A stretch of DNA of 64,000 nucleotides. It comes from Phyllostachys edulis (Eukaryota; Streptophyta; Magnoliopsida; Poales; Poaceae). Both the position numbers and the translations under genes were made by a program. Where the stretch lies: positions 52,420,279 to 52,484,278 of the forward strand of contig CM070548.1 of the NCBI GenBank assembly GCA_036346405.1. Reading direction: 5' to 3'. Shown in pieces: positions 24,315 through 36,700 of the stretch. Each line of letters opens with the position of its first letter. Position 1 is the stretch's first letter. The notes below the pieces were generated by a model, which saw nothing but the letters and a program-made list of their open reading frames with translations, ran no database searches and was not told where the DNA came from.

Positions 24315-24640
24315 TCTTCATTGGAATAAAATGGGTGACTTTGGTCAATCTATCGACCATGACCCATATCGAATCACATCTAGACTTGGTTCGGGGCAGA
24401 CCAGTAATGAAGTCCATTCCAACTTCTTCCCACTTCCACTGAGGGATCTGCAAAGGTCGAAGCAATCCCACAGGTCGCTGATGTTTGGCTTTGATTCGCT
24501 AGTAGACATCACAATAAGCTACAAACTCGGCGATGTCTCTCTTCATTTGCGGCCACCAATATAGAATCTTCATGTCTTGATACATTTTGGTGCTGCCCAG
24601 GTGCAGTGTGTAAGCTGAGCTGTGCGCTTCCTTCAGTGTC
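24315..24640 (-). pseudogene. Element A integrase, proximal part
   Basis: The minus strand gives the zinc-binding region (TKMYQD, then WWPQMKRDIAEFVAYCDV near 24520-24590) and the start of the catalytic core up to the insertion point of B at 24314/24315. The rest of the core continues at 2242 and below. The frame is continuous across the gap if B and one TCTTC are ignored, so this gene was intact in register when B landed. Confidence 0.85.
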
Positions 24641-24642
24641 AA

Positions 24643-25329
24643 CTACTTGAGCTCCTTTTGGTGGGGAACAAAGAGACGCTTCCCATACCATAGGATTCCT
24701 TGCTGATCTTCGATCATCTTAGGGGCTTTTCCTTTAGCCATGAGATGCTTGAATCTTTGGACTCCGAGGTGTCCTTCTTGAGTGGTCTTAATCTGCTCTT
24801 CTAGAGTTGGGTGCACTTCCACGGTGGCTAGGGTGCCCTGCTCTATTAACTCAAGGTTGAGTGCTTCGAACTGCTCATAGACCTCAGGTTGGTGTTCTCG
24901 AATCATGACATTACTGAAGTAGGACTTACGGCTTAATGCATCTGCGACTACATAAGCCTTTTCGGGATGATAATGGACATCCAAACTGTAATCCTTAATC
25001 AATTCTAACCATCTTCTTTATCTGATGTTGAAGTCAAACTGGGTAAAGATATACTTGAGACTCTTATGGTCCGTGTATATATCACAATTATTTTCAATCA
25101 AGTAATACCGCAAAATCTTTAGGGTATGCACTATTGATGCTAACTCTAGGTCATGAGTTGGATAGTTGTCTCTGTGAGGACGGAGTTGTCTGGATGCATA
25201 AGCTACGATTTCTCCTCCTTGCATGAGTACACATCCAAGACCATGTTGTGAAGTGTCATAATATACTTCCAAGTCCTTGTGTACGTCGGGCAGGGTCAAC
25301 ACTAGTGCAGAGGTTAATGTTTTCTTCAA
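24643..25329 (-). pseudogene. Element A RNase H domain
   Basis: Minus-strand blocks are SALVLTLPD, VLMQGGEIVAYASRQL, NYPTHDLELASIVHTLKI, YTDHKSLKYIFTQFDFN and LIKDYSLDVHYHP, the usual order of a gypsy RNase H. Stops interrupt it at 25018-25020 (TAA) and 24643-24645 (TAG); a further TAG lies upstream at 25333-25335. These stand where related copies carry glutamine or another polar residue, suggesting C-to-T decay. The domain would remove RNA from the RNA:DNA hybrid. Confidence 0.85.
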
Positions 25330-25335
25330 TTCCTA

Positions 25336-26726
25336 GAAACTCTTTTCATAGGCTTCTGTCCATTCATACTTCTCATTTTTTAGCAGATGGGTCATTGGTT
25401 TAGAAAGCTTTGAGAACCCTTCGATGAAGCGTCTGTAATATCCGGCCAAACCAAGGAAACTACACACTTCAGTTACTGAGGTAGGCTGCTTCCAGTCCAT
25501 GACAGCTTCTACTTTGGATGGGTCAACTGCTACTCCTTAGCAGTTACAATGTGTCTGAGAAAACTTATATCATGAAGCCAAAATTCACATTTGCTGTACT
25601 TGGCATAAAGCTGGTGCTCTTTAAGGCTCTTTAATACGAAATGCAGATGTCCATCATGCTCCTCATTGGTCTTCAAGTAGATCAAGATGTCGTCTATGAA
25701 TACGACCACAAACTTGTCCAAGTACTCCATAAATACTTTGTTCATGAGGTTCATGAAGTAGGCTGGCGCATTAGTCAAGCTAAAAGACATAACCGTGAAC
25801 TCGAACAAGCCATACCAAGTGGTAAAAGCCGTTTTAGGAATGTCCTCATCTCTGATCTTGAGCTGATGGTATCCTGACCTCGGGTCTATTTTGGAGAAAA
25901 CTGCTGCTCCCGACAACTGGTCGAACAGGCCATCGATGTGGGGCAAAGGATACATGTTCTTGATGGTCACATCATTGAGTGCTCGGTAGTCTACACATAA
26001 TCTAGCGGTGCCATCCTTCTTCCTTACAAAGAGCACTGGCGAACCCCAGAGAGAGGAACTAGGTCGGATAAATCCTTTTTCTTGCAAGTCTTCAACCTGT
26101 GCCTTAAGCTCTTCGAGTTCATCGACTGCCATCCGATAAGGTCTCTTGGCAATTGGGGCTGTCCCTGGTCTTAAGTTGATCCCAAATTCAACATCTCTAT
26201 CTGGTGGCATGCCCGACAATTCTTTTGGAAAGACTTCGGGGTATGCTCCGACTACTGGTGTCGCCTCTAGGGACAACTCTTCAAGGTGGTGGATTGCTCG
26301 ATCCAAAGAAAAGGGACGATCCACACTAACCCTTATCGTAGTCTTTGGGTCTTTGGCGAGTATGACCACTCTGTTGGCACAATCTATCACTGCTTGATAC
26401 TCGGCCAACCAATCCAACCCTAGGATGATGTCCAGAGTTTGGGATTCTAGCACTAGAAGGTTTGCTAAGAATCCGGAATTTTTCATAGCAATCTCTACTC
26501 GGGGACTTACGGAGGTAGTATATAAGGATCCCCCAGGTGAACTAAGCACCACGAGTTTCTTTAGATTATAGGTCGACAACTTATGCCTTTCAACAAACGA
26601 TCTCGAAACGAAGGAGTGCGAAGCTCTAGAATCGAACAAAACTTGTGTGGGTACTGAATTAACAGAGAACATACCCATTAGCACTCCTGGGGCTTCATGG
26701 GCCTCCTCGGCGGTGACATGGTTCAC
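25336..26726 (-). pseudogene. Element A protease and reverse transcriptase
   Basis: A 398-residue minus-strand frame (25530-26726) holds the protease and most of RT, and a frameshift near 25530 separates the thumb region to 25336. The protease site reads VLFDSRASHSF, with Arg replacing the usual Gly after the catalytic Asp-Ser (one G-to-A change). The RT has YPLPHIDGLFDQL, VFSKIDPRSGYHQLKIRDED and an intact FVVVFIDDILIY active site. Proteolysis is probably lost; the polymerase motifs are preserved. Confidence 0.88.
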
Positions 26727-26839
26727 GCGACCACGGTTCGGTGTCGGGGTAGACCTCGGGGCTTGAGAAGTCTGAAGACTCTTGCTTTGATTGGATGCCT
26801 GACTTTGAGCTGGGGTGGTTCCAGGGTTGAACTTTGCGG

Positions 26840-27963
26840 CGGTGTTCTGGCATTGAGGTCACCGGTTGGCGAAGTGTTCCTTCTCTCCGTAGCTGAAATA
26901 GTGAAGATGGGTTGCTAGGTTGACTGCTGCAGGTTGCTCGGCGGAGCGAAGGGTGCGAAAACCATTCCCATTGGGATGTGGGGCTGGAGCTGGAGTTCTC
27001 TGAGGCGAGGCTATTGGTGTTTAGAAAGTCGAGCTACCCTGAAATGCTGACTTCTGTGGAAAGCTGCCTTGGGGCCTTTGAAATGTCATCTTTCTTTTGC
27101 GACTGACTTCCGCAGTCTTCTTCTCGTTTTTTAGCACGAGGGCTTTGTTGACCAGCTGGTGGAAGCTGGGGAAGTCGTGGAGGATAAGCTAGATTCTCAT
27201 GTCTTCACGCATTCCTTCCACAAAGTGGTCGATCTTCTCCTCTTCATCAGCTACGCAGTTGGGAGCGTAGCGGGCAAGCTGGTTGAACTTTGTCAGGTAC
27301 TCGTTGATTGACATATGACCCTGCTTGAGAGCCCTGTACTCATTTTTCTTCAATCTCATCATACTTGCTAGTACGAAATTAGTTCTGAAAGTTGCCTTGA
27401 ATTCATCCCAAGGAATTGACTGCCATGCAGGTTCCATCTCATCCAGCTGAACTTCAGCAATCGCGTCTGCGGTGGTGGGGTCTTGTTGATCATCAGCCTC
27501 AAGTGCTACTGCTTCTTCTGCTTCTGGTTCTTCATCAGCCACTAGACTTTCACCATCTCGAGCAGCGAGGTAGTTCTCCCACCAAGCAGCGGTAGCTCCT
27601 TTCAGCTGATGGGTGGCAAAGTCCACCTTGACTCCTTCTGGGCATCGAGCGAGACAAAACTTATTCTCTGTGTCTCTGAGCCAGTCTTAAGCTTCCAAGG
27701 GTTTAGTTGCTGTAGCAAAGGTAAGGGGTCTTTTCCTGAGGAAGTCTGCCAGTTTGGAGTTACGACCAGCTACTCCGGTCTGCTGACTGGTTAGCAAAAC
27801 TTGGAGAATCTACGTCTGCTAGAACATGACTTGCGCCATTGTGGGGTTCGCTGGCAGAGGGGGGGGGTAGATCCTGCCCACGACCACGACCTCGGCCATG
27901 ACCACAATCACAATCTACTACAAAGGCACCATGGGTTGAAGTGGCGGCTCTTCTAGGAGGCAT
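26840..27963 (-). pseudogene. Element A gag (broken)
   Basis: It opens with MPPRRAATSTHG on the minus strand at 27963 and an RG-rich start (GHGRGRGRGQ). After a frame break, the capsid region (27189-27626) includes FATHQLKGATAAWWENYL and LKKNEYRALKQGHMSINEYL, typical of plant gypsy gag. The zinc knuckle near 26870-26930 is degenerate: two cysteines read as tyrosine and a stop follows. Gag would form the particle and bind RNA; this copy could not. Confidence 0.82.
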
Positions 27964-28507
27964 CCTGAAGAAACACTGAGGCTTAGAACTAGAGGGAAGG
28001 TATATGAGGGTTTAAGGCCCTTTAGAGCACCACAGCAGAACTTGAACCAAACGAGGAAAACGATCACAAGCCAGATAAAGCCTAGAATGGCTACATTATA
28101 TTAAGGGGTTAAGTGTTACATGACTTCTGAAGCATAGCATATAGACCATGCTAAGCCACGACACAAGATACAAACCACAACGTCTACAGGAGGATAAAGC
28201 ACATGCAGCCCAAAAGACTGCCTAGCAAGCACTGCTAGCTAGCCTATACTATTACTAGCTACTCCAGCACGATGACGAATATCTCGAGGTCGAAGGCTCC
28301 TTCGAGAGAGCAAAAGGTCCCACGGGTTGGAGCGGCATGACCAGCTACAATTTGAACAAGAGAGAGAGTCAGAAAACTCTACGAAGGTAGAGATAAGTTT
28401 AGAACTAAGAGTGGTGAGAAGGAGCAATAAGTACGCTATATTTTGACCAAAACTTTTCTTAAGTTTTGAAAATAGGACTAAAGCCCTAAGGCTACGACCA
28501 GTCTAGC
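27964..28507 (-). other. Element A leader, part between gag and solo LTR D
   Basis: Non-coding 5' leader of A, interrupted by D at 28508. The 5-base flank CTAGC (28503-28507) pairs with CTAAC after D. Confidence 0.6.
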
Positions 28508-29067
28508 TGTAACATCCCAACTGTGTAAACAGGGTTTGTTCAAATATAATTAAGGTGTAGAAATTAAAACTTTTTCTCACACCTTGAAAACCCCTAAACA
28601 CTCATGTAATTCTTGTCCAAGAGTTGTGTAATCCAGAAACACAAAGCTCTTGTTGACCAAAAGTCAAACTCCTTTTCCAATTATCTTAAATCTTGTGCCA
28701 AACATTTGGAAAATATTCTCCTTGGTCCCAAAACTGATGTGGGACCCCTCTGAAAAATATCCCAAGATGTAAAACTTATTTGGTAAATTTTGGAGGTAAA
28801 ACAAATCCTTGAACAACCTTCATGAATTTCCTGAGAAAAATGCATTACATAATAACCTCTGGAAATTTTATGCAAGGTTAATCTCGTGTCAACAAGCTCC
28901 AGTTAAAATTTCATCAAATTTGGAGTTCATTTGCTATCACAAATAATTCTGCTAAGTTTCAATTTGTTAAAAACTAAATTTAAAGCCTACCTTTGTTCCT
29001 TGGGCTAGCATTTGTGCAAAAGTGGTCCCATAGCAAATGTCTGCACCATGAGACCTCTTCTCCACCT

Positions 29068-29665
29068 TGAGCAGGTCGTAGCCGTTGGATTAACATCCAA
29101 CCGCCACGACCTCCTCATGATCAACACCGCAAAGACCTCCTCACCTCACGAGGTCATAGCCGTTGGATCAAAGATCACGGTCATGACCTCCACATGTGTT
29201 AAGTCTCAAAAACCTCCCACCTTGTTGAGGTCGTAGCCCTTGGATCCAAGATCCATGGCCATGACCTCCCCTCACTGTTAAACTAAGCAAACCTCCCACT
29301 TAAGCGAGGTCTGCACCGTTGGATCAGATCCAACAGCCCACGACCTCCCTGCGTTATCAAGCGCTCCCAACCTCCCCTATCTCGTGTTGTGCACGGCTGG
29401 ATTAAAATCACGGTCACGACCTCCTCCTTTCCTCGTGCGCGATCAGACCTCCTCGCAAGACGTGAGGTCGTGCCCTTAGATCTAAATCTAATGGCCATGA
29501 CCTCCCTTGTGTGTTCTGCAAGCTCGGGACCTCCCTGTCTTGATCACCACCGTTGGATCAAAATCCAAGGTCTTGACCTCCCTCGCGCTTCACGCAAAGC
29601 CTCGAGACCTCCTTTGGTTGTGCGCCCTTGGATTTAAATCCAAAGGCCATGACCTCCCCTCGAGT
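29068..29665 (+). repeat. Array of about 8 imperfect palindromes in the U3 of solo LTR D
   Basis: Each module has the form GAGGTCGT, a few bases, CGTTGGAT, short loop, ATCCAAC, a few bases, ACGACCTCC; the clearest is 29072-29112. Others start near 29150, 29226, 29304, 29380, 29462, 29530 and 29610. Spacing is about 75-80 bases. Each could fold as a two-step hairpin. Confidence 0.82.
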
Positions 29666-30148
29666 TCTTAAGTTCATGTGCGGTTAAGACCTCACGGGAG
29701 GTCCGCCGTTGGATTGAGATCAACGCTTTGGACCTCTGTCTCATTTTCCCCGTGTGTCTACACATTAAGGAAATCGGAGGCTCGACCTCCCCATCCTTGA
29801 TCGTGTGGCTGGGACCTCCTCCCGATCATTTAGGCGTAACGGTTCAAAAACCACATCGGAGGCAAAGGACCTCCCGTGGGCTTATCCGGCGGTCAAAATG
29901 ACCTCCCTGTTCTTCTCCTTCCTTGGTCACGCATGCGTGTACGAACAAATGAATTAATGCCCGATTGTCCCTTTGTGTACTTATAACAACTCTTTTTGAC
30001 CGCATTAAAAATGAGGCCGACCTTAGCCCTCCCGTCCCACACAGACACATCACCATGTCGGCCTCGTATCTTGTCCAACCCCATGACCCGAGCCATGGGC
30101 TAAGCTCACCATGAGCTTAACCCCACTTCGTGTGCTGCTTCTCCTAAG

Positions 30149-30155
30149 TATAAAA
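30149..30155 (+). promoter_or_regulatory. TATA box of solo LTR D
   Basis: TATAAAA, downstream of the palindrome array and aligned with TATAAAG of element C. Confidence 0.5.
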
Positions 30156-30889
30156 CCCCATTGGGTTCCTCCTTAGCTTCTTTGGCACACTTCTAAGCTC
30201 TAAGCTTGCAGGTGTCATTTGAGCTTTCCTCTCCTCGGCTCTCTTGGCGCCATTGTTGAAGCTTGAAGCTCCTCGGTGGACAAGGGTCCTGGAGTTTTCC
30301 TCCTTTTCCCCTTGCTTCCATTTGTGCCCTACCCTCTGGGACCAAGTCCTAACTTGATTTGTTGGGCATTTGCGAGAGGGACAAAGTGGAGCTTGGAGGT
30401 GAGCGTTGGCCGTGGAGCACCCTTCCTCCCGGCACCGGTCCTCCTTCCTCGACCTCCTCGGCACCTTAGGACCTCCGGTACTCACGATAGTCCTTTAGCT
30501 ACTGGGCACCCGCATGTATGGTCGCGGAGCTTTTAATTGGGCACTGCGCTTGATTGGATGTCGCATGAGCTTCCCTTTTGCATTTTGGATTTTGGTGTGC
30601 TTGTCTTCGTTGTCCTCTCCGGCTTGGCGTTCAAAACCGTCGCCCGCGTTGAGAGGAGGTCCATTGAGTGCGCATGGTTATTGCGGACCGCGGTTTCGAT
30701 GGATGTCGCGGCGAGTGCATATCGCCGGCGATGACCCGTCTTTGAACCGGGTCTTTGTCGGACAAAGCGGCAGCACCGTTGCCGTTTTTAGGACAAGGAT
30801 TTGCCGAGTTAAGGCGCTCATCATTTGCTCAAATCATTGTAATCATTGGCGTGTCTTAACTGCATTTGATCCTCCCCTTGCGCGCATTT

Positions 30890-31325
30890 AAGACCTCCCG
30901 CGCGCGGACCTCCTCGTTGTCCCACGCGCATTTATCCCTTGTCCAAACACGTGCGTGCGTCGCGAGCTCTGGGACGTCCATGACCTCCTCCGGGGAGATC
31001 TGGAGCGTCCAAGACCTCCCCTTGCGATCGTGGCCGTCCAGACCTCCCTGGAGGTCTGTGACGTTAGGACCTCACCTTAGGACCTCCCCTAGGTCATCTC
31101 AGCCGTTCATGACCTCCCCGGATAGATCTTGACCGTCAAGGTTCTCCCTCGGACGATCTGGACCATCAAAGTCCTCCCTTGGAACATCTGGACCGTCCAG
31201 GACCTCCCCTGTGAGGTCCTGGCGATGTAGATCTTCCTCGGGGAGATCTTGATAGTTTAGATCTTCCTTTGGAAGATCTCAACCGTTGAGGACCTCCCGT
31301 GTGATCTGAGCCGCTTATGACCTCC
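30890..31325 (+). repeat. Second GACCTCC module array in solo LTR D
   Basis: GACCTCC alternates with GATCT(TG/GG)A(C)CGTC-type spacers at about 30-40 bases. It resembles the 60-bp unit of the unrelated element B LTR. Confidence 0.72.
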
Positions 31326-33732
31326 CATGTCTTTAGGGTTTTAGAAATTCGGTGATCTGTTAAAATTGTGAAGCTGAAATAAGGTATAACTTTAGAATTT
31401 CATATCTTTGTTGTTTTAAATCCAAATGAGGTCATTCAAATTGTGTTGGCTCTGTCTTGAACTTGACTTTAATCCAAAAATGATTGTAAGTTGAGTTCAG
31501 CTCCAGAGCACAGTTTTGCCATTAGATTCTAAAACTCATTTTAAATATACACTCAAATGGATGCTTAACTTGTAAAATACATAACTAATGCTCTGTAGAT
31601 TATTTTTGGGTGAGACCAACTTTGTTGATTTCCTCTATTAGTGAACTCACTGTGAAAATTGGTTTTGAGCATGTTGCTATTAGGAAAATGAGGACTTGTG
31701 CATTATAATTTTGTTCAAGTTCTTGTTTTTGAAAAATTGTAGAAAGTGCATAATAGCTCCAAATGAGGTGAACTCAATTGTGTTATTCATCTCATGAGGT
31801 TCTGGTTTTACAGTAAAAATTTCAGCTTCACTTCTATTCTAAAAAAATTTGCGATGAACAGTAACATATTTCTAATTAATAGGCTGAGCAGAATTGATTT
31901 CATCATATCTTTTGCATTAAGAATCCAAATCAATTGGTTCTTGTTGCTAAATTCATGATAAATCATTTTCTTGCTGCTGTAAAATTTTCATAGCATTCGG
32001 AGAAGTTTCTCTGTTGCGTCTTTTTGGTTTTTCGTCGTTCTTATCGGTTCTTTCTCGCTTTTCCGTTAGGTTTCGACATTTGTGGTGATCCCGAGAGTGA
32101 CCCTCTGCCACAACTTGACCAGCAACAACAAGGCAAGCAGTTTGATCATTTCCATCATTGTCCCATTACTTTAAAGCTTAATATATTGTTTTACTTGTAT
32201 GTATGCATGCTACTTTGTGTTAAAATATAAGCTAGCAAGCCTATAGTTGCATAATCTGTAGGAATTGTTTATCCTCTACTACCATGAGCCTAGGTTATTT
32301 GCTGTGGTGGGAGCTCGTTGGATGAGCTCTTATCACTTAGTAGTTTCGATTTAAATGGCTTAGACATGCTTAGTTTTCGGTAGTTATGGGCGATCATCGA
32401 CTTAGTCGATGGTCTTGATCACTCAAAACTGATTATTACTCCTATATGTCCAGCACTTGTGCTTTGATTAATTGTAAAATCAAAACTGAAAATAAAAGAT
32501 TGATTTAGACTTGGGCATATTGGATGGATGGTGTGGTTTTTGGATGTGGTGGTATGCCGAGTCAACAAGGACCGAATTCTTGCGCCATTGATCCAAGCAA
32601 TATTGCGTGCTAACCACGAGGGGATATGGGACCTCTCTTGACTAAGTACTTTAGGCGGTGCTAATTGGGGTCGCTTTCGGTTGGTGTGTTTTAAAGATAA
32701 AATGTGTGTGTGTGTGGTGTGGGAATGGAGCGGTGGCGGGCGGTCATTTGTCCATTGTGTCCTTATCCCGTGGGTTGTCTTGGTCGAGTAGCTTGCATCC
32801 ATTGGAAATGTCTCGTAGGACTTAGCCGTGCGGCATACCTTTGGTAGTGTGCTTAAAGGAAAGGCGATGCGGCGTGTGGGTACATTGGTACACCTGCGAG
32901 GATAAAACTATTGAATAGCCTCGTCTAGGTTATGGACACGCTTGGTTATTTCCGTAAGAATTAGACTACAACCTTTAATTAAAACTTGACATGGTTGGTA
33001 TGAGCAGGGGAGTTCATGCTATTGTTGTGGTGACTATTGGGTTAGTCACTTCGAGTTGATCTTGTTGTTGTTACTATGTTATTATCTCATTGTTATTTCA
33101 ACAATTAAAATGCTTTGCCAAATTGCCTTCAATCTATTATGTTATTGCAAATGAAACTTGCTTTATGCTAAAATGAGTCCAAAGCCTCATCCACTTAAAT
33201 AAAGCTTGCATGTAGCTATTTATAGTTCTGTTATCTCACACGTAAGTCTTGCGGAGTACTTTATGTACTCATCGCCGTGGTTGTGGCATTTTGTGGCTTT
33301 TGTTGCAGAGGAAGAAGGGAGCTCCAAGAGCCCTCTTTTGTGCTACGTGTTGCACTTCTTCGACGACTAGCTTGGCGGTCGGTCAGATGCCTAGGGGTTA
33401 AGGCACACCGATTGGCTTTGTGTTATAGCCATCTTTATGGCACTTTTGCTTCATTGTTATCTTAGTTGTTCTTGTTGTTATTTGGCGAAGGCCCTCTTTT
33501 GTAATAGCCTATTCCTTATTAATATTAACCACGGTTTGTTGCTTATGTACTATGTGTTGTATGGAATTGATACATTCTTTTGTTGTGAGGTATGTATCTT
33601 GATGCAGGGAGTATACATCTCTCGAGAGCTGAGGTTTATTTGGTTGATAATACTAGGGTCAATTGGATGACTAAGTATTATGAGCTTAATAAATCCGGGT
33701 GCTCACACTAACTAAGGCTCCTACAGTTGTAT

Positions 33733-33744
33733 GCTCTAATACCA
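33733..33744 (-). other. Element A primer-binding site
   Basis: The minus strand reads TGGTATTAGAGC, one mismatch (C to T) to the tRNA-iMet site, 4 bases inside the LTR end at 33749. Confidence 0.82.
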
Positions 33745-33748
33745 GCTC

Positions 33749-36700
33749 TGTCGGACCCAGATTTCACAAAATCCCGAATCCTCTGCGATTACACTGTGCT
33801 ATTCCCTGGATCAGTAGATAGCACTCATAGGCACATTGCTGACTCATTTCATACAAGTCGTAAGACCAAGCCATCTAGTATATTACAAACATGAGAGTGA
33901 CATAGACCACATTGGGTCGGTTTTACAGTAAGGGCCGAACAGGCCAAATGATTACATCACAAAATAACTACGGAAACTGCAAACCGGTTCCAACTACTTG
34001 GCCGAAAAGAGGTTTCGACTACCTGGTCGGAATCTACAGCAGAAGAAAGAGGGGCAGATCACACCTCTCCACAGGCAAGCGACTAGGATACTCGTGTACG
34101 ACTGGTATTAACCAATGGCTTGGACAATACCGGTCGTACGCGAACACCGACGAGCCAGCTAGACTGAGGCGAGACCAAGACTACTCGGAAACTGGACTAC
34201 TCTTCATCGTCACCTTGTCCATCGACTTCGGGGTCCTCGTGGTAGTCGTAGTCCCCATGATCCGCCGGATCTGAAGGGTTGGGGAAAGAGCGAGGATGAG
34301 CATAACTTCCGTGCTCATGAGCCAACACACAATATGCAATAGTATACATGCATGGCTTAACAAGGAAGGCTCATGTTATTTTATTTGCCAACGCAATGTT
34401 TTCCAATATCATAAATAGAAATTTCTATCACTTAGCATTTTAACCAAAATGCATTTTTGTAAAGTGTAATTGTGCAATATTGAAATACAGCGAAGGTTAC
34501 CTCCACCTTACGCTTAATTTTGGTCGTGGTTACCCCCACCACTTAACAACCTTTGGATCGACCACCGGGGAACAACACCAGTCAAGGTTACATCCACAGG
34601 CAGTTTTGACCCACCTAGAAAGGTTTTTGAAATAGAATTAACTCTAGTAAAGTTCCCATGTCTGCCTTTGACCGTAGGCACGGTTGTTTAAACAGTTTTA
34701 CACTCTGCAGAGGTTTGCACACTGTACCCACAAGAGATAATCAACTCGTAGCCCCACATGATTCCTTAGTCATGTGGGAGGTCATCACAGTAACTTTTCG
34801 AATCATCTTGCCCCTTCTGTCATCTCACCCATATGGGGTTGCTCCCATACGTTGTGCGGGATGTTCATCACAACGACTAGCATAGCTGGCCTCCACTTGC
34901 CACAACGACTAGCATAGCTGGCGAACTTCACCTTACCATGGTGTCCCATTCAAGCCGAAACACATCCGCCACTTGCATTACCCCAAACCCCTCCAGCAAG
35001 ATGACTTTCAGGGCTCGATAACTTTACTAAGCCAAGTTACACTTTGCAGACTTGTGGTTGCACATGTTTTATGATAGGAGGTCATCACCGGATTAAGTCC
35101 TTAGAGTCATCTGGGTGGTTCATTCCATATACCCACCATTCTCGTGCTACATGCCTACATCCGCACCCACCAACATACCATCCGCTCAGATGTGGCATAA
35201 AAGTTTAGGGTTTTGAGGAGGAAAAACTAATTTATCTCAAATACAGTAGTCATGTACCTCTCACAACTGCCCCAAATCATTTTCATGCTTTTAAGAGATG
35301 ATGATTAGGGCATTTTAATGCCCTGATACTTAAGCAAGACAAGCATGTTGCTTAAGTACAACCTATAGCTGGTTAATTACCACATAGTTACTAGAGTGAC
35401 ATGGAATGAGGGATTTAATTATCAAAGGATGGGGTAGTAAGTACTTAATCATTAAATGGGAATTTAATTACCTTAAGCTTTAACATACATTTGCTTAAAA
35501 AATAAAGCATGCAAATTCTGACAATTTAAAGGAATATAATTTGCGTAAAAAGTAGGCTCAGAATGATCAAAGTATTGACTCGCCTGGGTTACAGATAAGT
35601 GGGTCTTGGAGGTCGGGTGCTTGGTCAAACTAGAGGTCTCCTGCTTGCTTGAACTCTACTCGGACAAACGAAACGAAAAAGGAACAACACGCGAGCAAAA
35701 CAAATAAATACTAAAGAAATAACAAATGAACTCTAAATTAAATACGACTACTGCCAAAAGCAAGATCTCGAATTTAGACAAATTTAGAAACAAGGAACGC
35801 TTAAAATGGAGGAGAACGGGTTCCTCGGAGTTTTGCATTCAAGTGCTGATCAACGACTACAAGAGGTCAGAAGGGGTTCAACTACACAACGTGGTCGAAG
35901 GAAGGAAGGATTCGACTACTCGACGTGGTCGAAAGAAGGAAAGGATTCGACTACTCGACGTGGTCGAAAGAACACGATAGAAGACAGGGCACGGGAACAC
36001 AATAGGAAACAGGGCACAGAAAACTTACCAAGGACAAGAGAGAGGTCGGAGAGTGTCAATGGGCGGTGAACGGCAGCGAGGAAGCTCGCATTCCAACTGC
36101 GATGAAGGACAGCGATGAAGGGGTCGGTAGGATGAAAGAGAAGAGGAAGGCGGCGCTTCAAAGCTTAAGCAATCAAGCAGTCTGAGGGTTTTGCGTCAAG
36201 GGCTCTGGGATACCAAAATAGCCTTGAGTAGAAGAGGGCATCTTGGGCGTCGAGGACCGAGAGGAGGTCTTGTGGCGGCTTGAACTCGGGCTCGGAGCTT
36301 GAGCAAGTCACAACAACAAAGGTGAGATAGGGAGAGTGAGTGGCAAAAGGAGATGACGGAGGTGTCTCTGGCTCTTTTATATCCTGGAGGAGAAGACGAG
36401 AGAGCTTCTGAGGGGCTCGAGGCCAGTCGAGGCATGGCAAAGGCAAAGTCTTGGGGCGCTTAACAAGGCGTTAGCGGCGAGTTAGCGCATGGGGTGCAAG
36501 TGAGGCCGGAGATGAGCCAGGCGCTCTGGTGACAAGACTAGGCGGGGAAAGAAAGGCACCTAAGTTAAAGTAGGTGAGAGGATCAGGTGGTAGCAGAGGG
36601 CGCTGGGTGAGGACAAGGCGCACGAGGGCGCAGCACAGCGAGCACACGATTGAAAGAAAGTTCCGACCACTCTGTTCTGATGAGCCTCCCACCTGGTCAG

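Larger units (their letters stand above)
28508..33707 (+). mobile_element. Solo LTR D (5.2 kb) of the element C family
   Basis: Termini are TGTAACATCCC and CGGGTGCTCACA. The flanks CTAGC (28503-28507) and CTAAC (33708-33712) form a 5-bp target duplication with one mismatch. No internal region is present, so this is a solo LTR left by LTR-LTR recombination. It matches element C's LTR in inverted orientation, including the palindromic U3 array, the TATA box, the second GACCTCC array and the U5 end. Confidence 0.9.

Noticed and set aside
30514..31132. Plus-strand frames in solo LTR D (for example at 30514-30891)
   Set aside because: They lie downstream of the LTR TATA box but have no gag or pol similarity, and the matching region of element C does not keep the frames.
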